Assembly (NCBI GenBank): GCA_038065175.1
Contig: JBBTRN010000033.1
Location: forward strand, 1 to 16,674
Origin: JBBTRN01 sp038065175
GTDB lineage: Bacteria; Patescibacteriota; Doudnabacteria; UBA920
Length of the DNA: 16,674 nt
Direction of reading: 5' to 3'
This document shows, piece by piece, positions 6,571 through 12,488 of the stretch. The first letter of the stretch is position 1; each line of letters opens with the position of its first letter. The notes below the pieces were generated by a model, which saw only the letters and a program-made list of their open reading frames with translations, made no database searches and had not been told where the DNA came from. The position numbers and the translations under genes were made by a program.

Positions 6571-6700
6571 AATCAGCCTCCTTTTTTAAAAAACCCCTAC
6601 TGGCCCGGTCTCTGACCGGTTATGCACATGCCACCCCAGAGATCAAAAGTCCGTGGTGAGGCTCCAGCGAGGCTCCAGCTATGCAAGCCTGATGGAAGAT

Positions 6701-6728
6701 ATTCTACTCTCTTAATTGGATTTGTCAA
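6701..6728 (-). promoter_or_regulatory. Strong promoter for the structured RNA locus
   Basis: On the minus strand TTGACA (6728-6723), a 16-bp spacer and TAGAAT (6706-6701) are close to consensus. Transcription would start near 6693. Its -35 box is six bases from the -35 box of the divergent aspS promoter. Confidence 0.65.
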
Positions 6729-6734
6729 AGAAAT

Positions 6735-6763
6735 TTGGCAAAAATCTAACATTTTGGTACAAT
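6735..6763 (+). promoter_or_regulatory. Promoter of aspS
   Basis: TTGGCA (6735-6740), a 17-bp spacer and TACAAT (6758-6763) predict a start near 6770. The resulting leader is short, about 47 nt to the ATG at 6817, leaving no room for a T-box or other large riboswitch. Confidence 0.65.
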
Positions 6764-6816
6764 ACTTGCATAATTAATGTATCGTGCCGATCGTTTATCG
6801 GATGACGGTAAAACCC

Positions 6817-8610
6817 ATGCAAAAACGGACTCTTGCTTTAGAAACTATAAAAAATACCGGCCAAACTGTTAGTTTGTCCGGTTGGGTTAATTCACGGCGC
6901 GACCACGGCGGCGTGATTTTTATTGATTTAAGAGATCACACTGGCATTATCCAGCTAGCCATCCACCCGGAAAACGCCGAAGCCTTTAAGGCTGCAGATA
7001 AAGTCCGCGATGAATTTGTGGTGCAGGCAGAAGGTAAGGTTGTGGAAAGAACCGATGACACAAAAAACCCGAATCTTGCCACCGGTACTGTTGAAATTCT
7101 TACTTCAAAATTCATAATTCTCAATTCCTCTAAGCCCCTCCCTTTCCCCATAGCCCACGGCCACGGCGAAGAACAAAACATTGGTGAAGATATCCGCTTA
7201 AAATATCGCTTTTTGGACTTACGCCGCGAAAAAATGCAAAAAATGTTAGTGCGTAGGCATGAAATGATAAAACAAATAAGGCAATATATGGACTTAAGGG
7301 GGTTTATAGAAGTAACCACGCCCATACTTACTTCTTCGTCGCCCGAAGGAGCAAGAGATTATTTAGTGCCTTCTAGATTGCACCCAGGCAAATTTTACGC
7401 GCTTCCCCAGGCTCCCCAACAATTTAAACAGCTTTTGATGGTCGGGGGGCTCGCCAAATACTATCAAATCGCGCCGTGTTTTAGGGACGAAGACCCCAGG
7501 GCAGACAGGAGTCCGGGTGAATTTTACCAATTAGATTTAGAAATGTCTTTTGTGGAAGAGCCGGAACAGATTTTTTCCGAAATGGAACCATTATTTGTTG
7601 AGTTAACAGAAAAATTCGCAAACAAAAAATGTTTGCAAAAACCTTTTCCGCGAATTCAATATCAAGACGCTTTAGATTTGTACGGTAGCGACAAACCGGA
7701 TTTAAGATTTGAAATGAAAATGATTGATTTGACCGAAGATTTAAAGAGCACGGGCTTTAAAGTTTTTGCGGATGCCATAAATCCGCGAGCTGGCGGAGGC
7801 GGTTGTGTAAAGGCTATCTGCGCTGTAGGCGGATCTAGCTTGTCGAGATCCCAGATTGATGAGTTAACCGAATTTGTAAAAAAAGAAGGTGCAGGCGGTT
7901 TAGCTTACATAATAGTTGATGAAAAAGAAATGCGCTCCCCTATTCTTAAATTCCTCACTCCCGATGAAATATCCGCCATCATCTCTAAAACCAAAGCCGC
8001 TCCGGGTGACATAATATTTTTTGGCGCGGACGAAAAAAAGCTGGTCAATAAGGTTTTAGGTAAACTTCGCGACAAACTCGGTGAAAGTTTAGGCCTAAAA
8101 GACCCGAATATTATTGCCTGGGCGTGGATTGTTGGCTTTCCCATGTACGAATACAACGAAACTTTAAAGGCGTTGGACTTCGGCCATAACCCTTTTAGTA
8201 TGCCTAAAGGTGGGCTAGAGGCCTTAAATAACCAGGATCCTTTGGATATTGAATCCTACCAGTACGACATTGTGGCAAACGGCTTAGAACTTTCCTCGGG
8301 CGCTATCCGCAATAACCGGCCGGAAATTATGTACAAAGCTTTTGAAATTGTAGGCTATTCCAAAGAGCAGGTGGACGAAAAATTCGGCGCTATGATCCGC
8401 GCGTTTGAATACGGCGCCCCGCCCGAAGGCGGGTTTGCTCCCGGGATAGACAGAATGCTAATGCTCTTTGAAAACGAACCTAATATCCGTGAGGTTATTG
8501 CATTTCCGAAGAATGGATCAGCGGAAGACGTAATGATGGGCGCCCCGGGAACTGTGGAAGAAAAACAACTTAAGGAATTGCATATTAAATTGGACTTACC
8601 AAAAAAATAA
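6817..8610 (+). CDS. aspS: Aspartyl-tRNA synthetase, bacterial type
   Basis: It attaches aspartate to tRNA-Asp. From the ATG at 6817 the protein has 597 residues. The N-terminal OB anticodon-binding domain contains SGWVNSRRDHGGVIFIDLRD. The class II core has motif 2 in FRDEDPRADRSPGEFYQLD and motif 3 in GGFAPGIDRMLMLF. A bacterial GAD insertion lies between them. An in-frame GTG at 6784 would add 11 residues and a 14-nt leader; I prefer 6817 because the family starts about ten residues before the first OB strand, although neither start has a clear Shine-Dalgarno. Many bacteria lacking AsnRS use a nondiscriminating AspRS; the sequence alone does not decide this. It is probably transcribed from 6735-6763 with the genes that follow. 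Confidence 0.96.
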   Translation: MQKRTLALETIKNTGQTVSLSGWVNSRRDHGGVIFIDLRDHTGIIQLAIHPENAEAFKAADKVRDEFVVQAEGKVVERTDDTKNPNLATGTVEILTSKFIILNSSKPLPFPIAHGHGEEQNIGEDIRLKYRFLDLRREKMQKMLVRRHEMIKQIRQYMDLRGFIEVTTPILTSSSPEGARDYLVPSRLHPGKFYALPQAPQQFKQLLMVGGLAKYYQIAPCFRDEDPRADRSPGEFYQLDLEMSFVEEPEQIFSEMEPLFVELTEKFANKKCLQKPFPRIQYQDALDLYGSDKPDLRFEMKMIDLTEDLKSTGFKVFADAINPRAGGGGCVKAICAVGGSSLSRSQIDELTEFVKKEGAGGLAYIIVDEKEMRSPILKFLTPDEISAIISKTKAAPGDIIFFGADEKKLVNKVLGKLRDKLGESLGLKDPNIIAWAWIVGFPMYEYNETLKALDFGHNPFSMPKGGLEALNNQDPLDIESYQYDIVANGLELSSGAIRNNRPEIMYKAFEIVGYSKEQVDEKFGAMIRAFEYGAPPEGGFAPGIDRMLMLFENEPNIREVIAFPKNGSAEDVMMGAPGTVEEKQLKELHIKLDLPKK

Positions 8611-8612
8611 TT

Positions 8613-8654
8613 CAGATATACAGATAAGAACAGATTTACAGATACCCACAGATA
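8613..8654. repeat. Upstream arm of GxxExxY unit I
   Basis: This arm is built from CAGAT words: CAGATATACAGAT, then ACAGATTTACAGAT, then ACCCACAGAT. It starts two bases after the aspS stop and ends just before the ATG of the GxxExxY gene. The same words recur inverted at 9028-9071. Confidence 0.8.
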
Positions 8655-8655
8655 T

Positions 8656-9036
8656 ATGAAACCAACGACTGCTAAAAAAGAATTTTTATATGGCGATTTA
8701 ACCTATAAGGTAAGAAAAATACTATTTGCCGTACATAACGAACTGGGTATGTATGCGCGAGAGAAACAGTATGCTGACTTAGCAGAGCAAAAATTAAAAG
8801 AATCAGGGCTAACATACAAGCGGGAGGTTAGGGTTGGAGATTCGGGGAACATTATTGATTTCACAATTGAAGATAAAATAGCTCTAGAATTTAAAGCAAA
8901 ACCATTTCTTACCCAAGAAGACTACGGTCAAACCCAAAGATATTTACAAATTTTAAATTTTCGCTTGGGTCTCTTGGTAAACTTCAGAAGCAAATACCTG
9001 TCCCCTAGAAGAATTTTAAACTCCTCGAATCTGTAG
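8656..9036 (+). CDS. GxxExxY family protein (PD-(D/E)XK nuclease-like), copy I
   Basis: The 126-residue protein has the GxxExxY family layout: an N-terminal helix with VHNELGMYAREKQY (a variant spacing of the name motif), a KREV strand, then Asp68 and ALEFKAK with Glu78 and Lys80, fitting a PD-(D/E)XK-like active site. The C-terminal part RYLQILNFRLGLLVNF is typical. The biological role of the family is unknown to me; nuclease activity is inferred from the fold. The gene sits between aspS and the deacylase gene and is bounded by inverted repeat arms, with the downstream arm entering its last codons. It is a second, diverged relative of the 14558-14953 protein. Confidence 0.8.
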   Translation: MKPTTAKKEFLYGDLTYKVRKILFAVHNELGMYAREKQYADLAEQKLKESGLTYKREVRVGDSGNIIDFTIEDKIALEFKAKPFLTQEDYGQTQRYLQILNFRLGLLVNFRSKYLSPRRILNSSNL

Positions 9037-9071
9037 GTATCTGTATATCTGCATTAATCTGTAAATCTGTT
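9028..9071. repeat. Downstream arm of GxxExxY unit I
   Basis: Its reverse complement carries the same words as 8613-8654 (ACAGATTTACAGAT, CAGATATACAGAT, ACCTACAGAT), with the first two in swapped order. It supplies the stop of the GxxExxY gene and ends two bases before the ATG of the next gene. Confidence 0.8.
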
Positions 9072-9073
9072 AT

Positions 9074-9598
9074 ATGAAATCAAAAAAAATCATAAAGCTC
9101 GAAAATAAAATCACCAAACTCCTCGACTCCGCAAAGGTAAAGTATAACGTCCTTGAGCATAAGGTGGTTTACACGGCGCACGATGTGGGCGCCACGACCA
9201 AAAAAAAACTTAGTGAGATCGCTAAGGTGGTTTTGGTGAGGGCAGATAAGGAGTGGGCGCTGATTGTCGTGCCTGCGGGAAAATACATAGACCTTGCAGG
9301 CATCAAAAAAGCCTTAAAGGCAAAAAAAGTTTCTATCGCTAATGAAAAAGACATTTTAAAACATCTTAAAACTAAAATAGGTTTGCTCCATCCTTTCGGA
9401 CAAGTCTACCCCGCACCAATCGCTTCGCTCCGGTACGGGGCAAGTAAAATACCTACTTTGATAGATAAAAGCATGGCAAAAGCAAAAAAGATGGTTGCAT
9501 CTGCCGGCTCTTTTACCCACAGTGTGGAATTGGCAATGAAGGATTTTGAAAAATTAACACAGCCAATTAAGGGGATGTTTTCAAAAGCAAAAAAATAA
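9074..9598 (+). CDS. YbaK/ProRS-associated-domain aminoacyl-tRNA deacylase
   Basis: A 174-residue single-domain protein of the YbaK/INS family, whose members hydrolyse mischarged tRNAs in trans. The family pattern is seen as VYTAHDVG near residue 32, the strand with the likely catalytic lysine in AKVVLVRADK, HPFG near residue 110, LIDKS, and the closing SAGSFTHSVEL. The amino-acid specificity cannot be read from sequence. It lies downstream of aspS, separated only by the GxxExxY unit, so aspS and this gene were probably adjacent before that insertion. A palindrome at 9409-9440 adds about 12 residues between HPFG and the IPTLIDKS strand. The C-terminus is lysine-rich. Confidence 0.82.
   Translation: MKSKKIIKLENKITKLLDSAKVKYNVLEHKVVYTAHDVGATTKKKLSEIAKVVLVRADKEWALIVVPAGKYIDLAGIKKALKAKKVSIANEKDILKHLKTKIGLLHPFGQVYPAPIASLRYGASKIPTLIDKSMAKAKKMVASAGSFTHSVELAMKDFEKLTQPIKGMFSKAKK
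9409..9440. repeat. 32-bp palindrome in frame inside the deacylase gene
   Basis: CCCCGCACC (9409-9417) pairs with GGTACGGGG (9432-9440) with one mismatch, around a loop containing GCTTCGC. It encodes a loop absent from typical relatives. Part of the right arm (TACGGGGCAAG) recurs at 10837-10847. Confidence 0.6.
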
Positions 9599-9645
9599 GC
9601 GGGCAACAGGCCCCCTCCCTTAAAATAATCATAACCCCTCCTAAC

Positions 9646-9666
9646 CTCCCCTTATCTTAAGGGGAG
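9646..9666. repeat. Palindrome 1 of a pair before scpA
   Basis: CTCCCCTTA pairs perfectly with TAAGGGGAG around TCT. The surrounding text (CTAAC before, CAACAAAGCCCC after) is part of a repeated unit of about 46 bp; 9692-9714 is the second copy. No T-run follows on either strand, so it is not an obvious terminator. Confidence 0.8.
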
Positions 9667-9691
9667 AGCTAGGCAACAAAGCCCCTTCTAA

Positions 9692-9714
9692 CTCCCCCTT
9701 ATTTTAAGGGGGAG
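9692..9714. repeat. Palindrome 2 of a pair before scpA
   Basis: CTCCCCCTTA pairs perfectly with TAAGGGGGAG around TTT. Its right arm (GGGGGAG at 9708-9714) lies ten bases before the scpA ATG and could serve as a ribosome-binding site that is hidden when the hairpin forms. Confidence 0.8.
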
Positions 9715-9724
9715 AATTAGAACC

Positions 9725-10429
9725 ATGCTCCACACAAAAACAAAAAATTTCGAAGGCCCGCTTGATCTCCTGCTTTCACTCATTGAACAGCGGCAATTGG
9801 ATGTCACTACAATCGCCCTGGCTGAAGTCACCGAACAATTTTTACAATATATAAAGCAAGTGGAAGACTTAGACCCGACCACGCTGGCGGATTATTTGGC
9901 GATTGCGGCTAAACTTTTAGTCATAAAATCCAAAGCTATTTTGCCTTCGCTGGAAATTGAACCGGAGGAAGAAGAGGCGGGGGTCGATTTAGAAAGCAAA
10001 CTTATTCTCTACAAGCAGTTTAAAGAAGCCTCTAAACTTTTAAAACTTTTTGACAATAAAAGGGAGCAATCCTGGACTCGCTTAGTTACCTTTGATGAAA
10101 AAATAAATTTCTATCCCGACCCTTCCGTTTCCGCAAAAGAGCTCCATGGGGCAATCCTGCATATTTTAAGTGATTTGAAGGAACTGGACAACTTGCCCAA
10201 AGCAAAAATAAAGGAAGCCTTCTCCATCCAGGAGAAAATTAACCATTTACAGTCCACTTTAAGCAAGCAAATAGAAACTAAGCTAAGCGATTTGTTAAAA
10301 TCCGCAAAAAATAAAGACGAAGTAATTGTGACTTTTTTGGCGCTTTTGGAGCTTATTAAACAAGAGATCTTTAGCGCCGAGCAAGAAACACTATTTGCGG
10401 AGGTAGTGATAAAAAAACTTAAAATTTAA
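9725..10429 (+). CDS. scpA: Segregation and condensation protein A
   Basis: ScpA is the kleisin that bridges the SMC heads in the bacterial condensin and binds ScpB, aiding chromosome compaction and segregation. The family opening FEGPLDLLLSLIEQ is at residues 9-22, followed by the DYLAIAAKLLVIKSKAILP helix that contacts the SMC neck. The C-terminal winged-helix region ends in a typical LFAEVVIKKL. Its length of 234 residues is normal. The palindrome 9692-9714 immediately precedes the gene. scpB follows after a 77-residue membrane protein gene. smc is not in the window. Confidence 0.93.
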   Translation: MLHTKTKNFEGPLDLLLSLIEQRQLDVTTIALAEVTEQFLQYIKQVEDLDPTTLADYLAIAAKLLVIKSKAILPSLEIEPEEEEAGVDLESKLILYKQFKEASKLLKLFDNKREQSWTRLVTFDEKINFYPDPSVSAKELHGAILHILSDLKELDNLPKAKIKEAFSIQEKINHLQSTLSKQIETKLSDLLKSAKNKDEVIVTFLALLELIKQEIFSAEQETLFAEVVIKKLKI

Positions 10430-10523
10430 AATACAAAGCACAAAATTACAGTGCAAAAATTAAAATAAATAATGCCTAAGCTTTAAACTGTCATTTTAAA
10501 TTTTTCGCTTTGCACTTTACGCT
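10430..10523. repeat. Intergenic inverted repeat words between scpA and the 77-aa gene
   Basis: AGTGCAAA (10450-10457) is mirrored by TTTGCACT (10509-10516), and AAAATTAAAAT by ATTTTAAATTTTT, giving imperfect inverted arms across the gap. No gene is visible here. The style resembles the arms around the GxxExxY genes, but nothing coding lies between these arms. Confidence 0.5.
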
Positions 10524-10757
10524 ATGAATTCAAATATAATCGGCTTATTATTCATCACCGCGGGGCTTGCTTACGGCTCCTTGGCGCTCGACGGCATATA
10601 TTCCGCGACTTTAGGCTGGCTGGTGAACCACGAATGGATAAAACCGCCGGTGCCGGGCAAGGGGGATAATTTAATTCTTGGCAGGAAACCGACAATCATT
10701 TTTTATAGTTTGACCTTAATTGTAATAGGAGTTTATATTTTAATTAAGCTGGATTAA
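10524..10757 (+). CDS. Small membrane protein with two TM segments
   Basis: The 77-residue protein has a hydrophobic stretch at about residues 4-32 and a second at about 57-75, with a short hydrophilic loop containing PPVPGKGDN between them. I do not recognise the family. It sits between scpA and scpB, which are adjacent in many bacteria, so it is either a lineage-specific operon member or an insertion. Bases 10569-10588 match 833-852, inside another membrane-protein gene, at 19 of 20 positions. No clear Shine-Dalgarno precedes the ATG. Confidence 0.6.
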   Translation: MNSNIIGLLFITAGLAYGSLALDGIYSATLGWLVNHEWIKPPVPGKGDNLILGRKPTIIFYSLTLIVIGVYILIKLD

Positions 10758-10796
10758 CAAATTTGTTGCCTAAGCCTGTCGAAGGCAACAAATTTG
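10758..10796. repeat. 14-bp perfect hairpin after the 77-aa gene
   Basis: CAAATTTGTTGCCT (10758-10771) pairs perfectly with AGGCAACAAATTTG (10783-10796) around an 11-base loop, AAGCCTGTCGA. The first base follows the stop codon directly. No T-run follows, so simple termination is unlikely. Confidence 0.8.
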
Positions 10797-10872
10797 ACCC
10801 TTGCACCCCAGTAGCAGAGCCGGTAGGCGGCCGCGCTACGGGGCAAGCAAGGTCAGGGATCAAATTTTTTTT
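10797..10872. repeat. Second, GC-rich palindrome before scpB
   Basis: CTTG, CCCC and GTAGC (10800-10815) pair with GCTAC, GGGG and CAAG (10835-10847) with small bulges. A GATCAAATTT after it can pair back with the end of the preceding hairpin, and a run of eight T ends at 10872. It may attenuate transcription before scpB, or be another inserted palindrome. Confidence 0.6.
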
Positions 10873-10883
10873 AAACCAGATTT

Positions 10884-11549
10884 ATGTCCAACCAAAACTT
10901 TAAGTCAATAATCGAAAGCCTGCTGTTTGTCTCAAGCAAGCCTTTAAAAATTAAAGACTTATGCAAACTATTGGAAAAAACTCCGGAAGAGGTCAAGCCG
11001 GCCTTAGAGGAGTTGATAGCTGACAAAAAAAACGCAGGGGTCGTAGTGCTCGACAACAACGGCGAATACCAGCTTGCCACTAATTCCGCAAATTCAACAA
11101 TTGTTAAAAATTTTTTGAATGCTGAACTAAGAGAAAAGCTTACGGATGCTACGGTGGAAGTCTTAGGCATTATCGCCTACCGACAGCCAATTTCCAAGGC
11201 GGAAATTGAAGCCATAAGGGGCGTAAACTCCCAATACTCGCTTAGACACCTCTTAATACGCGGGATAATTGAAAAAACGCCGAATCCTTCGGATGCCCGG
11301 AGCTTCCTGTACCAAACAACTACGGAATTCCTCCAGCACTTAGGCCTAACTTCCATGAAAGATTTACCCGAATTCGAAAAATTGGTTGAGCAAATAAAAT
11401 TACCCGATGCCTCACAGCTTGCAAGGGACGACTCACAGCCGCGGCCAGCACCTGCCGCAGAGCCCGAAACTAATGCAGAAACCAATCCCGCATTAAGGAT
11501 TAAGGAAGACAAAGAAAAATACAATCACGATCCAAACGAAAAAAAATAG
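10884..11549 (+). CDS. scpB: Segregation and condensation protein B
   Basis: ScpB dimers bind ScpA and regulate the SMC condensin. The two winged-helix domains show the standard landmarks: IIESLLFVSSKPL at the N-terminus, GEYQLAT near residue 60, ATVEVLGIIAYRQPISKAEIEAIRG at about 90-115, then the YQTTTEFLQHLGL strand-helix. After about residue 170 the tail becomes Pro/Ala/Glu/Lys-rich and probably disordered, as often in ScpB. The gene is followed 15 bp later by the perfect palindromic terminator 11565-11602, which closes the plus-strand gene group. Confidence 0.93.
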   Translation: MSNQNFKSIIESLLFVSSKPLKIKDLCKLLEKTPEEVKPALEELIADKKNAGVVVLDNNGEYQLATNSANSTIVKNFLNAELREKLTDATVEVLGIIAYRQPISKAEIEAIRGVNSQYSLRHLLIRGIIEKTPNPSDARSFLYQTTTEFLQHLGLTSMKDLPEFEKLVEQIKLPDASQLARDDSQPRPAPAAEPETNAETNPALRIKEDKEKYNHDPNEKK

Positions 11550-11564
11550 GATAAAGAAAAATGT

Positions 11565-11602
11565 AAAAAAACTATCATACTAGCTAGTATGATAGTTTTT
11601 TT
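11565..11602. terminator. Bidirectional terminator between converging gene groups
   Basis: This 38-bp sequence is a perfect palindrome: seven A, CTATCATACTAG, its complement, and seven T. It ends scpB transcripts on the plus strand and the ROK-lipoprotein transcript on the minus strand. The lipoprotein stop codon touches its T-run. Confidence 0.9.
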
Positions 11603-11723
11603 ACTTAGGAAGCTGGTCGTAAGACTCTTTTGGGCTTGAAGGCGACTCGCGCGGTAATTCCATGTTCGTGCATGCTCCGGCGAGAAAACTTAAAATTAAA
11701 ATTGTAAATAAAATTTTTATCAT
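11601..11723 (-). CDS. Small predicted lipoprotein (40 aa)
   Basis: The ORF starts at an ATG overlapping the ROK stop by 4 bp (ATGA) and reads to a TAA at the terminator edge. The peptide begins MIKILFTILILSFLAGAC, with a short charged start, a hydrophobic core and a lipobox-like LAGAC whose Cys18 would be modified by Lgt. A 23-residue polar tail rich in Pro, Ser and Glu follows. The overlap with the ROK gene and the fit between start, signal and terminator argue that it is real. The size recalls entericidin-type mini-lipoproteins, but no homology is claimed. The alanine at -3 is not the favoured leucine, so lipidation is likely but not certain. Confidence 0.6.
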   Translation of the reverse strand: MIKILFTILILSFLAGACTNMELPRESPSSPKESYDQLPK

Positions 11724-12478
11724 TCAAGAAGCAGTACCGCGCCTAATGCGCCGGCGTTTTTTAATTTGGAAACAAAAACTTTTGGCCTTACATCGGGTTT
11801 TAGCTTGCTGTAGACGAGTCTTTTTACAGCCGGTAGGAATTTTTTATAAGCATTCTGAGCCACGGATCCGCCAAAAATAATAGCCTCACAATCTATAACC
11901 CTGGCAATATTTATTATTATGCTTGCAACTATTTTAGAAATTGCTTTATAGTCTCTAAGGCCTCTTGCTTTCTGGAAATAAAACTCATAACTGTGATTAG
12001 AATCGGCCATCATGTGCCCAACCTCTCCAGCTACCCCATGTATGCCGCGATAGATTTGATTTCGAGAAATTAATCCCCCGCCAATGCCCGTACCCAGGGT
12101 TATGCCAATAAAATTTTTAAATTTTTTTCCCAGCCCCAAACGCGCTTCTGCGAGCGCAAAGCAATTAGCGTCGTTTTCCAATGCCAATTTTTTGATTTTC
12201 GGAAACAATTTTCTAAAATTTAAATTTTTTACAAATTTAATATTCGGTGAGCTCCTGGCAAGGTGGTTCTCACTATCCATCATGCCGGCCATGCCAATCC
12301 CCAGAGCCGCAACTTTTTTGCCAGCCGATAAATCATTAACCAAATTTAGCAAACCGGCTTTAAACCCCGCCAAGTTTTTTGGCGTTTTATTGGTTATAGC
12401 CTTAACAACTTTTCTGCCGTCAAAAACTATACCCGTGATTTTTGACGCGCCTATGTCTAATCCAATTACATTTTTCAT
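11720..12478 (-). CDS. ROK family sugar kinase-like protein without the zinc motif
   Basis: The 252-residue protein has the actin-like ATPase signatures of ROK kinases: phosphate 1 motif GLDIGASKITG at residues 6-16, the catalytic aspartate region ENDANCFALAEARLG with Asp103, phosphate 2 motif TLGTGIGGG, and GEVGH with Glu152 and His155. The usual CxCGxxGCxE zinc-binding segment that follows is missing; NHSYEFYFQKARGL stands there with no cysteines. It has no N-terminal DNA-binding domain, so it is a kinase-type member rather than a NagC/XylR repressor. Substrates are probably hexoses or amino sugars. Position downstream of two glycoside hydrolases suggests it phosphorylates released monosaccharides. 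Confidence 0.82.
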   Translation of the reverse strand: MKNVIGLDIGASKITGIVFDGRKVVKAITNKTPKNLAGFKAGLLNLVNDLSAGKKVAALGIGMAGMMDSENHLARSSPNIKFVKNLNFRKLFPKIKKLALENDANCFALAEARLGLGKKFKNFIGITLGTGIGGGLISRNQIYRGIHGVAGEVGHMMADSNHSYEFYFQKARGLRDYKAISKIVASIIINIARVIDCEAIIFGGSVAQNAYKKFLPAVKRLVYSKLKPDVRPKVFVSKLKNAGALGAVLLLE

Positions 12479-12488
12479 CTTATTCTGA

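Larger units (their letters stand above)
6150..6694 (-). ncRNA. Candidate large structured RNA of unknown family, about 545 nt
   Basis: The 769-base gap between the exonuclease and aspS has no sizeable ORF but has its own promoter (6701-6728) and terminator (6150-6179) on the minus strand and looks richer in G+C than its flanks. Short hairpins fill it: 6605-6619 (CCGGTC/GACCGG), 6559-6580, 6497-6514 (TGCGG/CCGCA), 6463-6482, 6376-6398 (TTCCGG/CCGGAA), 6351-6365 (GGACT/AGTCC), 6335-6350 and 6290-6305 (GCCCA/TGGGC). A 7-bp long-range stem pairs GCTTTGC (6462-6456) with GCAAAGC (6417-6411). GGGCAA (6429-6424) and GGGTAA (6468-6463) compete for the same TTGCCC, so a pseudoknot is possible. An 11-bp word is tandemly repeated near the 5' end. 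I found none of the tmRNA, RNase P, SRP or common riboswitch cores. Confidence 0.45.

Noticed and set aside
6534..6587. T-box riboswitch controlling aspS
   Set aside because: GGTGGT followed by a hairpin and T-run on the plus strand looks a little like a T-box end, but the aspS promoter lies downstream of it, the motif is not the consensus, and tRNA-Asp would need a different discriminator match.
6559..6593. Plus-strand terminator and an RNA on the plus strand
   Set aside because: The hairpin followed by TTTTTT could terminate plus-strand transcription, but I see no good plus-strand promoter upstream, while the minus-strand promoter and terminator are both strong.
6150..6694. tmRNA or RNase P RNA in the long non-coding gap
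   Set aside because: There is no tRNA-like end (no TTCGA T loop with an acceptor stem), no conserved tmRNA 5' sequence, and no GAGGAAAGTCC or ACAGAA core on either strand. An AAAAGTCCG at 6645-6653 is a partial look-alike only.
8613..9071. CRISPR array made of the short CAGAT words
   Set aside because: The words are short, irregularly spaced and inverted around a gene, with no constant-length spacers and no cas genes in the window.
11720..12478. Recoding of UGA as glycine
   Set aside because: TGA serves as an ordinary terminal stop in the ROK gene and no conserved glycine sites in recognised proteins fall on TGA.
12084..12488. Plus-strand ORF of 134 codons opposite the ROK gene
   Set aside because: It is the antisense shadow of conserved ROK motifs; its Phe/Leu/Ala-rich translation follows from the lysine-rich gene on the other strand.
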